Positions 19,223 to 30,900 of a stretch of DNA of 64,000 nucleotides are shown here, piece by piece (within the stretch, counting starts at the first letter, position 1; each line of letters begins with the position of its first letter). The stretch is from Carnimonas bestiolae (GTDB taxonomy: Bacteria; Pseudomonadota; Gammaproteobacteria; Pseudomonadales; Halomonadaceae). The stretch lies in NCBI RefSeq assembly GCF_051251125.1, contig NZ_JBPCZL010000011.1; one strand, given 5' to 3'. Under the pieces are notes generated by a model. It was not told where the DNA came from, made no database searches, and was given only the letters and a program-made list of their open reading frames with translations. The position numbers were made by a program, and so were the translations under genes.

Positions 19223-19247
19223 AAAAAGCGCATCAAAGGATGCGCTT
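19223..19247 (-). terminator. Terminator after hupB
   Basis: A nine-base-pair hairpin AAGCGCATC/GATGCGCTT (19226-19234, 19239-19247) with TTTTTG following on the minus strand. Confidence 0.85.
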
Positions 19248-19332
19248 TATGTTCGATAACGGGGTGACTTACCGGTGCACCGCACCTGAACTTAGCCAAC
19301 CTAACCCTTATCAACGCCTGAGAACGTGTGTC

Positions 19333-19605
19333 TTAGTTGACGGAGTCCTTGAGCGCTTTACCAGCCTTGAAGCTCGGCACTTTAGCCGCAGCAATCTTGA
19401 TCGGCTTGCCAGTCTGGGGGTTGCGACCAGTACGTGCAGCGCGTTCCTTGATGCTGAAAGTACCGAAGCCTACCAGAGCAACAGTGTCGCCTTTCTTGAG
19501 GCTGTCAGTGACAGAATCGATCAACGCGTCGAGAGCACGAGTAGCTGCCGCTTTAGGAATGTCGGCAGAAGCCGCGATGGCTTCGATCAGTTCAGATTTA
19601 TTCAC
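19333..19605 (-). CDS. hupB: DNA-binding protein HU-beta
   Basis: A nucleoid protein that bends DNA as a dimer. The 90 residues have the full family signature: MNKSELIEAIAASADIPKAA, then VGFGTFSIKERAARTGRNPQ and the intercalating arm RNPQTGKPIKIAA. The start codon is GTG at 19605, preceded by AAGGGG. It has its own promoter (19688-19716) and terminator, so it is probably a single-gene transcript between lon and ppiD. Confidence 0.98.
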   Translation of the reverse strand: MNKSELIEAIAASADIPKAAATRALDALIDSVTDSLKKGDTVALVGFGTFSIKERAARTGRNPQTGKPIKIAAAKVPSFKAGKALKDSVN

Positions 19606-19687
19606 TATTCACCCCTTGGGTTAACAAATAAGTACCATGCGTATGCGCGGTGACCAATGCACAATATGATATTGCATCGACCGTCAT

Positions 19688-19716
19688 TGTATAGCAACGC
19701 GCCCAAATTCGGTCAA
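19688..19716 (-). promoter_or_regulatory. Sigma-70 promoter of hupB
   Basis: On the minus strand, TTGACC (19711-19716), a 17-base spacer and TATACA (19688-19693), continuing AAT. It is placed about 85 bases upstream of the hupB start. Confidence 0.75.
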
Positions 19717-19780
19717 GTAAATTGAGTGCTGAAACCGCGCCATTACTGAATAAATCGAGTTTTATGGCGCGAAAACCATG

Positions 19781-22189
<2,409 letters not shown>

Positions 22190-22314
22190 CCAGACTTTCC
22201 TCTTGCTTGAAATCAGGGTGTTCGCAAGCTGCAGGAACACCTTCGTTGCCCACATTGATGAGGGCACAATCACGAAATGCAACCCCGTACCGGTGCTGCG
22301 AGGGCCATAACGAA

Positions 22315-22336
22315 CAAGGGGCCCGAAGGCCCCTTG
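22315..22336 (-). terminator. Terminator after clpX
   Basis: A perfect nine-base-pair stem CAAGGGGCC/GGCCCCTTG with a four-base loop (22324-22327). The following T-run is weak (TTCGTT), so efficiency is uncertain. Confidence 0.6.
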
Positions 22337-22399
22337 TGCGATAACCGCTGCTGCTCGCCTCACGCCAGCGCCTGCAGCACGAGGGTTGGTCAGCGGTGC

Positions 22400-23683
22400 T
22401 TAGCCGTCCTTGTTGGCGGTACGCTTGAGCGATTCGTCATCTTGCGAGTAGATGACAATCGGCTCGCTGGTACCGGCAATCACATTCTCGTCGATAACCA
22501 CTTTCGACACGTTGTTCTGCGACGGAATGTCGTACATGGTGTCGAGCAGCACTGCTTCGAGAATGGAACGCAGACCGCGAGCACCGGTACGACGCTCCAT
22601 GGCCTTGTGAGCCACTGCCTTGAGCGCTTCTTCACGGAAGTCGAGTTCGACATTTTCCATTTCGAAGAGGCGCTCGTACTGACGTACCAGCGAGTTTTTC
22701 GGCTCGGTAAGAATTTGCACCAAGGCGCTTTCATCAAGCTCGTTCAGCGTCGCGATGACCGGCAAGCGACCCACGAACTCGGGGATCAGGCCGAACTTGA
22801 CCAGATCGTCGGGCTCGACATCGGCCAGGGTTTCGCCCACGCCTTTCTGATCGGCCTTGCTTTTAACAGTAGCACCGAAGCCAATGCCGCCTTTTTCGGA
22901 GCGATCGCGAATTACCTTATCGAGACCGGCAAAGGCACCGCCGACGATGAACAGGATGTTGCTGGTGTCTACCTGCAGGAATTCCTGCTGCGGATGCTTG
23001 CGCCCCCCCTGCGGCGGCACCGAGGCAGTGGTGCCTTCGATCATTTTCAGCAGCGCCTGCTGCACGCCTTCTCCGGATACATCGCGGGTGATCGAAGGAT
23101 TCTCCGACTTGCGGGTAATCTTATCGATTTCATCGATGTATACGATGCCACGCTGCGCTTTCTCGACATCGTAGTCGCACGATTGCAGCAGCTTCTGAAT
23201 GATGTTTTCGACATCTTCGCCAACATAGCCTGCTTCAGTCAGGGTGGTGGCGTCGGCAATCGTGAACGGCACATTGAGGAGGCGCGCCATGGTTTGTGCC
23301 AACAGCGTTTTACCACTACCGGTCGGGCCAATCAGCAGGATGTTGCTTTTACCAAGCTCGACATCACCGTTGCCCATTCTGAGACGCTTGTAGTGGTTGT
23401 ACACCGCTACCGACAGCACCGTTTTGGCACGTTCCTGACCAATGACGTAGTCGTCTAGCGTTCCGCTAATCTCATGCGGCGTCGGCAGGCGTTCCTGCCC
23501 TTCTTCCTGAGATTCGGCTTCGAGCACTTCCTCACGAATAATGTCGTTACAGAGGTCTACGCACTCGTCACATATATAGACGGAGGGTCCCGCGATCAGC
23601 TTGCGTACTTCGTTTTGGTTTTTGCCGCAAAACGAGCAATACAAAAGCTTGCCACTTTCGTCCTTGTCTTTGCCGTCTGCCAT
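22400..23683 (-). CDS. clpX: ClpXP ATPase subunit ClpX
   Basis: An AAA+ unfoldase that feeds substrates, including SsrA-tagged ones, to ClpP. The 427 residues have an N-terminal C4 zinc domain (YCSFCGKNQNEVRKL and YICDECVDLC), Walker A GPTGSGKTLLAQT, Walker B GIVYIDEIDKI, and the ClpP-docking IGF loop in SEKGGIGFGATVKS. ATG 23683 follows AAGAGG; the longer frame to 23722 lacks this. It lies 90 bases downstream of clpP on the same strand. Confidence 0.98.
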   Translation of the reverse strand: MADGKDKDESGKLLYCSFCGKNQNEVRKLIAGPSVYICDECVDLCNDIIREEVLEAESQEEGQERLPTPHEISGTLDDYVIGQERAKTVLSVAVYNHYKRLRMGNGDVELGKSNILLIGPTGSGKTLLAQTMARLLNVPFTIADATTLTEAGYVGEDVENIIQKLLQSCDYDVEKAQRGIVYIDEIDKITRKSENPSITRDVSGEGVQQALLKMIEGTTASVPPQGGRKHPQQEFLQVDTSNILFIVGGAFAGLDKVIRDRSEKGGIGFGATVKSKADQKGVGETLADVEPDDLVKFGLIPEFVGRLPVIATLNELDESALVQILTEPKNSLVRQYERLFEMENVELDFREEALKAVAHKAMERRTGARGLRSILEAVLLDTMYDIPSQNNVSKVVIDENVIAGTSEPIVIYSQDDESLKRTANKDG

Positions 23684-23773
23684 ACGAGTACCTCTTTTCA
23701 AAGCGGTGGTATCGAACGCCACCGCGCTTACGGAATCAAGCTTTGAGCGCTGGGAGCACGCTCAAAGACGGAA

Positions 23774-24394
23774 TCAGGCTTGTGGGCGGCGATCAAGTAC
23801 GGCGTCTATCAGGCCGTAATCAGCCGCGCTTTGCGCGCTCATGAAGTTGTCGCGGTCGGTGTCGCGCTCAATCTTTTCGAGCGGCTGCCCAGTGTGTTCG
23901 GCCATCACGCGGTTGAGCTCTTCACGAATCTTGAGGATCTCTTGCGTGTGGATTTCGATATCACTGGCAGGCCCCTGGAAGCCGCCCAGCGGCTGGTGAA
24001 TCATCACCCGCGAGTGCGGCAGCGCGAAGCGCTTGCCTTCTGCCCCACCGGTCAGCAGCAGCGCACCCATGCTTGCCGCCTGACCGATGCACAGCGTAGA
24101 AACGTCGGGCTTGATGAACTGCATGGTGTCGTAAATGGACATCCCTGCCGTTACCGAGCCGCCGGGGGAATTGATGTAGAGATGGATATCCTTGTCAGGA
24201 TTCTCGGACTCCAGAAAGAGCATCTGAGCCACTACCAGGTTAGCCGTGTAGTCCTCGACCGGTCCTACCAGAAAGATAACGCGCTCTTTGAGCAGTCGGG
24301 AGTATATGTCGTAAGAGCGTTCGCCTCGTGCGCTCTGCTCCACCACCATGGGGACCAGTCCACCGGCACTACTAATATCAAACTCGCTGCGCAT
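23774..24394 (-). CDS. clpP: ATP-dependent Clp protease proteolytic subunit
   Basis: The serine peptidase chamber that pairs with ClpX. The 206 residues (E. coli 207) include catalytic Ser in GQAASMGALLL, His in SRVMIHQPLGG and Asp in ERDTDRDNFM. INSPGGSVTAGMSIYDTMQF is the family signature. The ATG at 24394 (MRSEFDISSAGGLVPMVVEQ) fits the short processed pro-peptide; an in-frame extension to 24472 is not conserved. Confidence 0.98.
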   Translation of the reverse strand: MRSEFDISSAGGLVPMVVEQSARGERSYDIYSRLLKERVIFLVGPVEDYTANLVVAQMLFLESENPDKDIHLYINSPGGSVTAGMSIYDTMQFIKPDVSTLCIGQAASMGALLLTGGAEGKRFALPHSRVMIHQPLGGFQGPASDIEIHTQEILKIREELNRVMAEHTGQPLEKIERDTDRDNFMSAQSAADYGLIDAVLDRRPQA

Positions 24395-24620
24395 CGTGAC
24401 CCTGCCCTTAAATTCTGTAGAACCAAACTGCGGCGATGACAATCGGCTTAGGCCGGCTGTCGTCGGCGACATTCGTCAATGTAAACACAATATCAGGCGC
24501 GCGTCATTTCATCGCGCCAGTCGGGGTGTCCTATTCTTTAAACAGCTGCGGCCCGACCGAAGCCGAGCCGCATTTCTGGCTGCCTGCAGCGCTTGGCGCC
24601 ACGTAGCAGAGAGGAACGCC

Positions 24621-25985
24621 TTAGCTGTTTTCCTCGTCCTTGGCTTCAGCTGTTTCGGAGGTTTCTTCACCTTCGGCAGCCGGGTTAGCCTGAGCGGCAG
24701 CCAGCGCGTCCTGATAAGACATCTCCTTATCAGTGACATTGGCGCTTTCGGACAGTTTTTCAACCGCCTTGTTTTCGAGCACCGCTGATTTGAGCTGATT
24801 TTTCATCTGCTCATTATTCAGATACTGCTCAACAACCTGCTCGGGCTGCTGGTACTGCTGCGCGATCTGCTCGCCAAAGCTGCGAAGCTCGTCGTCGGAA
24901 GCATCGAGACTGTTGGCGCTGACAACTTCCGCCAGCAGCAGACCAACCTGCACGCGAGATTTGCCCTGCTCTTCGAACAGCTCGTTGGGAAGCTGGCTAA
25001 CGTCGAAATCTTCGCCCAGACCAAACTGCTGCGCAGCCTGACGCTTGAGCGCATCGACTTCCTGCTGCACCAGGCTTTTCGGTACGTCGATCGGATTAGC
25101 CGCTTTCAGCGCTTCGATTACCTGCTGTTTAACGCTGTTTTCAACGGCAGTGTCGAGCTCGCGCTCCATGTTCTTGCGCACTTCTGCCTTGAATTCTTCA
25201 AGATCGCCACTTTCAACACCGAAACGCTTGGTGAACTCAGCGTTGATTTCCGGCAGCGCCTGTTCCTTGACTTCGTGCACCTTGGTTTTGAAGGTTGCTT
25301 CCTGACCGGCCAGGTGTTCAGCCTGATAATCTTCCGGGAAAGTGACCTTGATGGTTGGCTCATCGCCTGCGCTGGCGCCTACCAGTTGGTCTTCGAAGCC
25401 CGGGATGAAGCTGTTGGAACCCAGCACCAGTTCGTGACCTTCGGCCTTGCCACCTTCGAACGGCTCGTCACCGAGGAAGCCTTCGAAGTCGATCTTGAGC
25501 TGATCGCCATCGGCTGCAGCACGTTCAACAGTAGACCAGTCAGCCGCTTGCTTGCGCAGGCTTTCGATCATTTCGTCGACGTCGGCATCGGTGATGGAAG
25601 CCTTGGGACGCTCAATGGAAGTGCCTTCGATACCTTTCAGCTCGATCTGCGGATACACTTCGATGCTGGCAACGAATTCGAGATCCTTGCCCGGCTCATT
25701 GACGGTCGGCTCGATTTCAGGGAAACCCGCTGGGTTCAGCGACTCTTCGGAGAGCGCTTTAACGTAGTTCTCACGAATAATTTCGCTGATGGCTTCGTTG
25801 CGTGCTTCTGCACCGAAACGACTGCGCAGCACCTTGGCAGGCACCTTACCCGGGCGGAAGCCATTCATACGACGCCCCTGAAACTTTTTCAGCTGCGCAT
25901 CTGCTGCTTGGTCAACCTGTGCGGCCGGTACCTGAATGGTCAGGCGGCGCCCGATTGTAGAAGTCGTTTCGACAGACACTTGCAT
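24621..25985 (-). CDS. tig: Trigger factor
   Basis: A ribosome-bound chaperone and prolyl isomerase at the exit tunnel. The 454 residues show the ribosome-binding tail loop in GFRPGKVPAKVLRSRFG (about residues 42-58), an FKBP domain near 150-240 (FEGFLGDEPFEGGKAEG, LVLGSNSFIPGFE) and the long helical C-terminal domain, which ends in an acidic, Glu/Ala-rich tail. AAAGGA precedes the ATG. It heads the tig-clpP-clpX cluster, and the tRNA locus targeted by the prophage lies just upstream. Confidence 0.98.
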   Translation of the reverse strand: MQVSVETTSTIGRRLTIQVPAAQVDQAADAQLKKFQGRRMNGFRPGKVPAKVLRSRFGAEARNEAISEIIRENYVKALSEESLNPAGFPEIEPTVNEPGKDLEFVASIEVYPQIELKGIEGTSIERPKASITDADVDEMIESLRKQAADWSTVERAAADGDQLKIDFEGFLGDEPFEGGKAEGHELVLGSNSFIPGFEDQLVGASAGDEPTIKVTFPEDYQAEHLAGQEATFKTKVHEVKEQALPEINAEFTKRFGVESGDLEEFKAEVRKNMERELDTAVENSVKQQVIEALKAANPIDVPKSLVQQEVDALKRQAAQQFGLGEDFDVSQLPNELFEEQGKSRVQVGLLLAEVVSANSLDASDDELRSFGEQIAQQYQQPEQVVEQYLNNEQMKNQLKSAVLENKAVEKLSESANVTDKEMSYQDALAAAQANPAAEGEETSETAEAKDEENS

Positions 25986-26264
25986 GGATGATCCTTTACC
26001 CGCCGTGCGGGGCGTTACGTGTTGGGTTGCAGCGCCCTGCTAACGTGATGAAGACAGGCCGCAACGACTGAAAATATAATGCGCAGGTTAATGCGAAGGC
26101 GAAGATTTTAAGAACACTCGCGCATTAAGACAAGCGTTTGACTCCTCGTCATCATGGGGCCAGATATCAGCGATTCAAGGCCAGTCGGCAAAAATTATGC
26201 TAGCGCGCTGACATTACTGGAGTTTTCCCGCATTTGAGCGGAAGAAAAGCGTATTTCTTGGACA

Positions 26265-26291
26265 TAAAAAAAGCACCCGACGTTGGGTGCT
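26265..26291 (-). terminator. Terminator of the disrupted tRNA locus
   Basis: AGCACCC (26272-26278) pairs with GGGTGCT (26285-26291), followed on the minus strand by TTTTTTT. It lies about 45 bases past the tRNA 3' fragment, so it was presumably that tRNA operon's terminator. Confidence 0.85.
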
Positions 26292-26335
26292 CTTTCAAAA
26301 GACTGACGCTTCAGCCTTTAATAATTTTGTCGGGA

Positions 26336-26363
26336 TGGGGTGAGTGAAGGGGATCGAACCCTT
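26336..26363 (-). other. tRNA 3' fragment at the left prophage end (att core; probably tRNA-His)
   Basis: On the minus strand this reads a five-pair T stem (AAGGG/CCCTT) around loop TTCGATC, then acceptor strand CACTCAC, one C, and CCA. The 5' part of the tRNA is not present: upstream sequence is unlike an anticodon arm. A C before CCA is nearly exclusive to tRNA-His, hence the assignment. The fragment is the duplicated attachment core left on this side by site-specific integration; the restored full tRNA should be at the other end, outside the window. The exact core length cannot be set from one copy. Confidence 0.75.
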
Positions 26364-26450
26364 CTAGGCGGGCAATAAAGGGCAGCTCAGGGCACATAAG
26401 GCAATGATTCAAAAGCAATCATATACCCCTGAGTGCCCTAGGATATTTTT

Positions 26451-26474
26451 ATTGTCCCCTGAATTGTCCCCTGA
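26451..26474. repeat. Tandem direct repeats, probable integrase arm sites
   Basis: ATTGTCCCCTGA occurs twice back to back (26451-26462 and 26463-26474). A related CCCCTGAGTGCCC lies at 26427-26439 and GCTCAGGGCAC at about 26385. A hairpin-like ATGATT-N7-AATCAT is at 26404-26422. Such repeats near a tRNA core are typical arm-type binding sites of tyrosine integrases; the assignment is inferred. Confidence 0.6.
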
Positions 26475-26516
26475 GAATAGCCGAGCTTATACCCATTCAC
26501 GGCAGAGAAAACGAAG

Positions 26517-26777
26517 ATGAAAAAATTTGCGACAGTTCTTGCGGTAGCGATTGTAACCACCCTCTCAGGATGCGCAGCGCCTGAGCAATTCAGGCCAGTA
26601 CATGATGTGCCGCCGGACATTTCCGCGCGTTGCCATGAAATAGCAAACACCGGGCCTCGCGACAGCCGCGTGGTGCCCTTTTATAGCGGCATGACTGACG
26701 ATCACGCCATATACCACAGCGAGAGCGAGCGCCGAATGCGCGCTTACGCCAGATGCGTAAGAGATACTGAGCGCTAA
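26517..26777 (+). CDS. Small predicted lipoprotein at the prophage edge
   Basis: 86 residues. A lipoprotein signal peptide ends in the lipobox LSGC (Cys about residue 19), so the protein is probably anchored in the outer or inner membrane. The mature part has two further cysteines (ISARCHEI and YARCVRDTER) that could form a disulfide. It is read opposite to the tail genes and ends convergently at their 3' end, the usual place for lysogenic-conversion cargo. I do not recognise the family. Function could be superinfection exclusion, but nothing in the sequence shows this. Confidence 0.65.
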   Translation: MKKFATVLAVAIVTTLSGCAAPEQFRPVHDVPPDISARCHEIANTGPRDSRVVPFYSGMTDDHAIYHSESERRMRAYARCVRDTER

Positions 26778-27574
26778 ATCCTCGGGTCTTTCAGAGTGAA
26801 CCAAGCCCCGCCCACTGGATTTGCATAACTGGCGGCCTCATACGGCGAGATTCCGTAGGGGTCGCCTATGCTGATAGCATAGGCAGACATTGCTATTGTG
26901 TTCGTTCCATCATTATTATGATAAGCAAAAGGGGATGAATACGTGCTGTTGCCAGTCCACCCCCCACCAGTTGATCGACTAATAGCCACAGTCGAAGTAA
27001 AAGGAAAATGGCATGCCTTTTCCCCTGCCTTTACAGTGGCTGTTACCTTGGCTGTGTCCGCTGCACTATCATGCACATCATGCTGTTGCCACTCATACCA
27101 AAAGAAATTCTCCCACTTCACTTCCCCTAGCCGCATCATTACCTTTCTTGAGTCAAATATTACTTCCCCACTTTCCTCGTTTCTTAGGACTATCCCAATG
27201 TTGTCATTATATAGCGTGTAATCTGCATTACCAAAATGGCAATATACATCCACCTCTAAAGTTGTTTGGTCGTAGTCATAATCTGAAATTATACTTCCAC
27301 TTTTTAATGTAGAAAGAAGGTTTATTTTTTCACATATCAACTGGTTACCTTTAACATCTATAACGGGGAGTGCCTGCCCCCCGCCAGGGCCAGAAGAGCA
27401 CCTGACAGCCAATATCACTGGGATTCCTTTTGTTGAAGTTATCGGGTTTTTCAGAGAAAAAGATGCACTTCCTTTAAAGGTTTTGCTGAAGCTTTCCTTT
27501 AAGAAAAGATTAGTAAAATTATTGTCCACGGTGATGTAGTTGGATTTGTTTTTTATACGAAGACCTACACCCAT
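26774..27574 (-). CDS. Phage tail-associated protein, distal end of the structural operon
   Basis: 266 residues, last gene of the leftward late operon. It begins GLRIKNKSNYITVDNNFTNL, resembling the DUF6453-type proteins that follow gpJ in lambdoid phages, which I recall only generally. The sequence is beta-rich, with Gly/Ser/Tyr-rich C-terminal half. It is clearly A+T-richer than the genes before it, suggesting recent acquisition. Its ATG shares one base with the stop of the preceding gene. A role in receptor interaction or tail tip completion is inferred from position. Confidence 0.65.
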   Translation of the reverse strand: MGVGLRIKNKSNYITVDNNFTNLFLKESFSKTFKGSASFSLKNPITSTKGIPVILAVRCSSGPGGGQALPVIDVKGNQLICEKINLLSTLKSGSIISDYDYDQTTLEVDVYCHFGNADYTLYNDNIGIVLRNEESGEVIFDSRKVMMRLGEVKWENFFWYEWQQHDVHDSAADTAKVTATVKAGEKACHFPFTSTVAISRSTGGGWTGNSTYSSPFAYHNNDGTNTIAMSAYAISIGDPYGISPYEAASYANPVGGAWFTLKDPRI

Positions 27575-27903
27575 CAGTTAAACCTTATAAATATTAGATA
27601 CGAAGGAACTGCAAAGTAATCATACTCGCTAGAATACTGAGTAAACCCATCATTTACTAGCTTGTCACCATCCCAATATAGAATTGGGGCCTCAGTTGAT
27701 GCGCCATTATTGTTTTTGCTTTTTATCAATCCTGCCGTAGCAGTCACGGTGCAATTTGACTTAGTGCAGCCAGACGGCAAGGTTATGTATTTTTCATCGT
27801 TGTTATGCTCCCTATATTCAACTATCCGAAAAGAAAAGTCGCTTTCATCGAAAACGACTTGTCCGTTGTTAGGGTTTCTAATCCTTAGAGCTGGGTCAGC
27901 CAC
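27574..27903 (-). CDS. Small phage tail-associated protein
   Basis: 109 residues. The start, ALRIRNPNNGQVVFDESDFS, is similar to the N terminus of the next gene, so the two may be distant paralogues or share a domain. It has a Cys pair (GCTKSNCTVT). It is coupled at both ends: its start is at the stop of the gpJ-like gene, and its TGA overlaps the next ATG. A+T-rich like its neighbour. No function is recognised beyond a probable tail tip role. Confidence 0.6.
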   Translation of the reverse strand: MADPALRIRNPNNGQVVFDESDFSFRIVEYREHNNDEKYITLPSGCTKSNCTVTATAGLIKSKNNNGASTEAPILYWDGDKLVNDGFTQYSSEYDYFAVPSYLIFIRFN

Positions 27904-30900
27904 TACCTTAACTCTCCTATTTCAACTACCAATACGCTGCCTCGATAGATGTAAAGCCCCTTCTCAGTAAATTCACTCCGGCCGTTGGAAAGGTCGGATT
28001 TCGCCGAGAATTTGGTGGCAGTGACCTCGCCTTGGAAGTAGCCGTTGTAGGCGTAGAAGTCGCCGTTCTTGTTAAGCTGCCACCCCGCATAACCATTATC
28101 TGAGCCGGACGTACTCTGAACGACTGGCGACTTCAGGCCAAACCATTGGCCGTTGGCACGAATTTGGAAGTACAGAATCCCCTTTTTAGCGCCGCTAGGT
28201 GCCCAAGCATCGCCTTTGACAGAAGTCCAAGATCCTGCTTTTTGGGGATATATGTCGATCTCATTTGCCCAACCTTTGTCATTCCCATTGGCGTCTAACC
28301 AATGAATATTCATAAGGATTTTAGGGCCGCCGCCAGAGAAGTTTTTTAGCACGGCGCTGTACTTGTAGTGCCATCCCTCGTGAACATCGAATCGCGCTGA
28401 CTCGATAGACGCTTGGCCGTTAGCGTCACTAACCCGCAGGTAGTTACCGATCTCATGCTCTTGCTGCACGACATGGTAGGCTCCATACCATTCGCCGTTG
28501 GTAAAAGCGGGGTCGGACACTAGGTTTTCACTAGATGGCGCATCTGGATACGTGAAGTTAGCCGACTGGATGACATCCCCAATCTGAACGCTTCCGATGG
28601 AAGCCTCCTGAATCATCGCTGTATTCATGTACACGCCACCGGCCTGTACGACGAACGGCAGGAACTTCGACTTGCTGCCGGGCGGCGCAATGGCGAAGCT
28701 ATCGACGTTGAATATCCCTTGTGACACCTTTCCATCATTCGACAGCCCGAAACCGGCGATATGGCCGTTGTTATCGAGCTTAACCGTATAGATTGAATCT
28801 ACGCGGTTATTGGTCTTGTCGATATTGGATTGCAACGTTTGCTGCACGCTTGCGGTTTTTCCATCGGCGTAGCTCTGCGCAGTGGTTTGGGCCTTGGCGA
28901 TTTCCGACTTGGCGTCGGATTTCGTCATGTAATCGTTGCGGATGGTCGAGTAATTGCTATCGAGCTTTGAAGATAGCTGGCTTACCTGCTCGGTGATCGC
29001 CTTATCTTCGCTGGCACGCGTCTTCTTCTCCTCATCGATTGATGACGCCGCCTTATCCGCTGCCGACTGAGCTTTGTTTACCTGCTCGGTGATAGCCTTG
29101 TCGCCGTCCTTGTACGCCTTCTCAACACTGGTAATCGAGGCCGATATATCAGCGTCTTCTAGGCTCTGAGACTCGACGCGCGGTTGCTTAATCTGCCAGC
29201 CGCCGGAACCGTTCTTACCATTGCTATCTGCGCGCTCAATCACAAAGCGAGCGTAGTAAGCATTGTTCGGGCAGGAGTCGGGGCCGGTTGTTAGCGACGT
29301 TCCGCCAGCGGGAGATAGATTAGCCGTGCGGGATGAAACGACAGTGCTGTCACTTAGCGGCTTCTTGCTGCGGTCGAAAAACTCGATGCGAGACGTGTAG
29401 TTGAGAGACCCCTGTCCTGAATTGTTATGGATATAGACGTAGCTGCGCAGCGCGCCCTTATCGCCCACCATGAACAGCCCGGACAAAGCTTTAGAGCCGT
29501 TGATCGTATTGTGATCGTCGCTCTTGCCAATCTTCCCGCTCTGCCCCTCGTACGTCCAGAAGTCGCCGGTGTCGTCGTAAGGGTCAGGCAACAGATTATC
29601 GTGGCCGAAAGAAACGGCCATGTCGGAAATGCGCTGGGTTAGCGCCTCCCTGTCGTTTGCACGTGCCTCCTGCTCGCTGTTGATTGCCGCCTGATTGTCC
29701 TTGGTGGCTGCCTGTAAGGAGTCGATGCGCTTGCCTAGCGCGTTGTCCTTGCTAGTGCGCGCTTCTTCTTCGCTCTTGATTGCGGCCTTGTTGTCGCCAA
29801 CCGATGATTCAACGGCGTCGATGCGTTTACCAAGGGCATCGTCTTTGCTGGCACGCGTTTTCTGCTCGTCAGTGATCGCGGAGTTGGCTTTATCAACGGA
29901 CGACTGCACCTTAGAGATACGGTCAGCATTAGCACTGTCACCATCGGCGCGGGCCTGCTGCTCTTCCGCCACCTGCGAGGAATTGTAGGCGTCGCCAGCC
30001 GTTTGCAGGCCGACATAAGGCTGCTTCATGCAGTAACGATCGTTGCTGCTGGTGGGCCTAATAGACACGCTGAATTGCGTCACGTTCGACGGCAGCGTGC
30101 ATTGTCCGCTATACGTCGTCCAGTCGCCCTCGACGTTTCCCGGCCGCAACTCAGGCCACCAATACCTATTCTTGCCGTCAATGCGCGTCACTACGCGGAA
30201 GCTAACTTGGCCGGGCTTGCCGCGAATCTTCATGCTTGCGACATAGGTGCGCCCCTCTACATAGTCGAGATTTGCAGAGTCGATACGACCGGTAGTGCAT
30301 ACAACATTGCCGCCGTCGTTCTCGTCTTGATTGAGGCTAACATCGTCGTTATCACCGTTGTTAAAGCCATTCTTCCCAAAATCCAAGAAGTTAGGGTCGG
30401 GGATAAGGTTCCCACTCGCCTTGGCCTGCGCGCTGACTTGGCTGATCTGATCGGCGAGCGATGAATCGGCGTCGCTGCGAGCCTTCTGCTCTGCTGAGAT
30501 GGCCGCCTGATTGTCTTTGGCAGTGGCTTGAACAGAGTCAACGCGCTTGCCGAGCGCGCTATCGGCGTCGCTGCGGGCCTTGCGCTCGTCGGTGATCGCA
30601 GTCGAGTTTTTGCCTGTATCGGCTTTGACTTGGCTAATCGCATCAGCGTTGGCCTTGTCACCATCAGCGCGGGCCTTTTGCTCGTCGGTGATCGCCGACT
30701 TATTGCCTTTAGCGGTGGCCTCGACCGAATCGACGCGCTTACCTAGTGCCTTGTCGCCGTCAGCACGAGCTTCCTGCTCGCCGGTGATGTTGGCCGCGTT
30801 TTCCTTGGTCGTGGCTTCCACGGTGTCAATGCGCTTACCAAGGGCATCATCTTTGCTAGCGCGCGTCTTTTGCTCGCTATTTATCGCGGCCTTGTTGTCT

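Noticed and set aside
22190..22399. Sigma-32 heat-shock promoter before lon
   Set aside because: Looked for CTTGAA and CCCCAT-type boxes on the minus strand here and before clpP; none with acceptable spacing could be seen.
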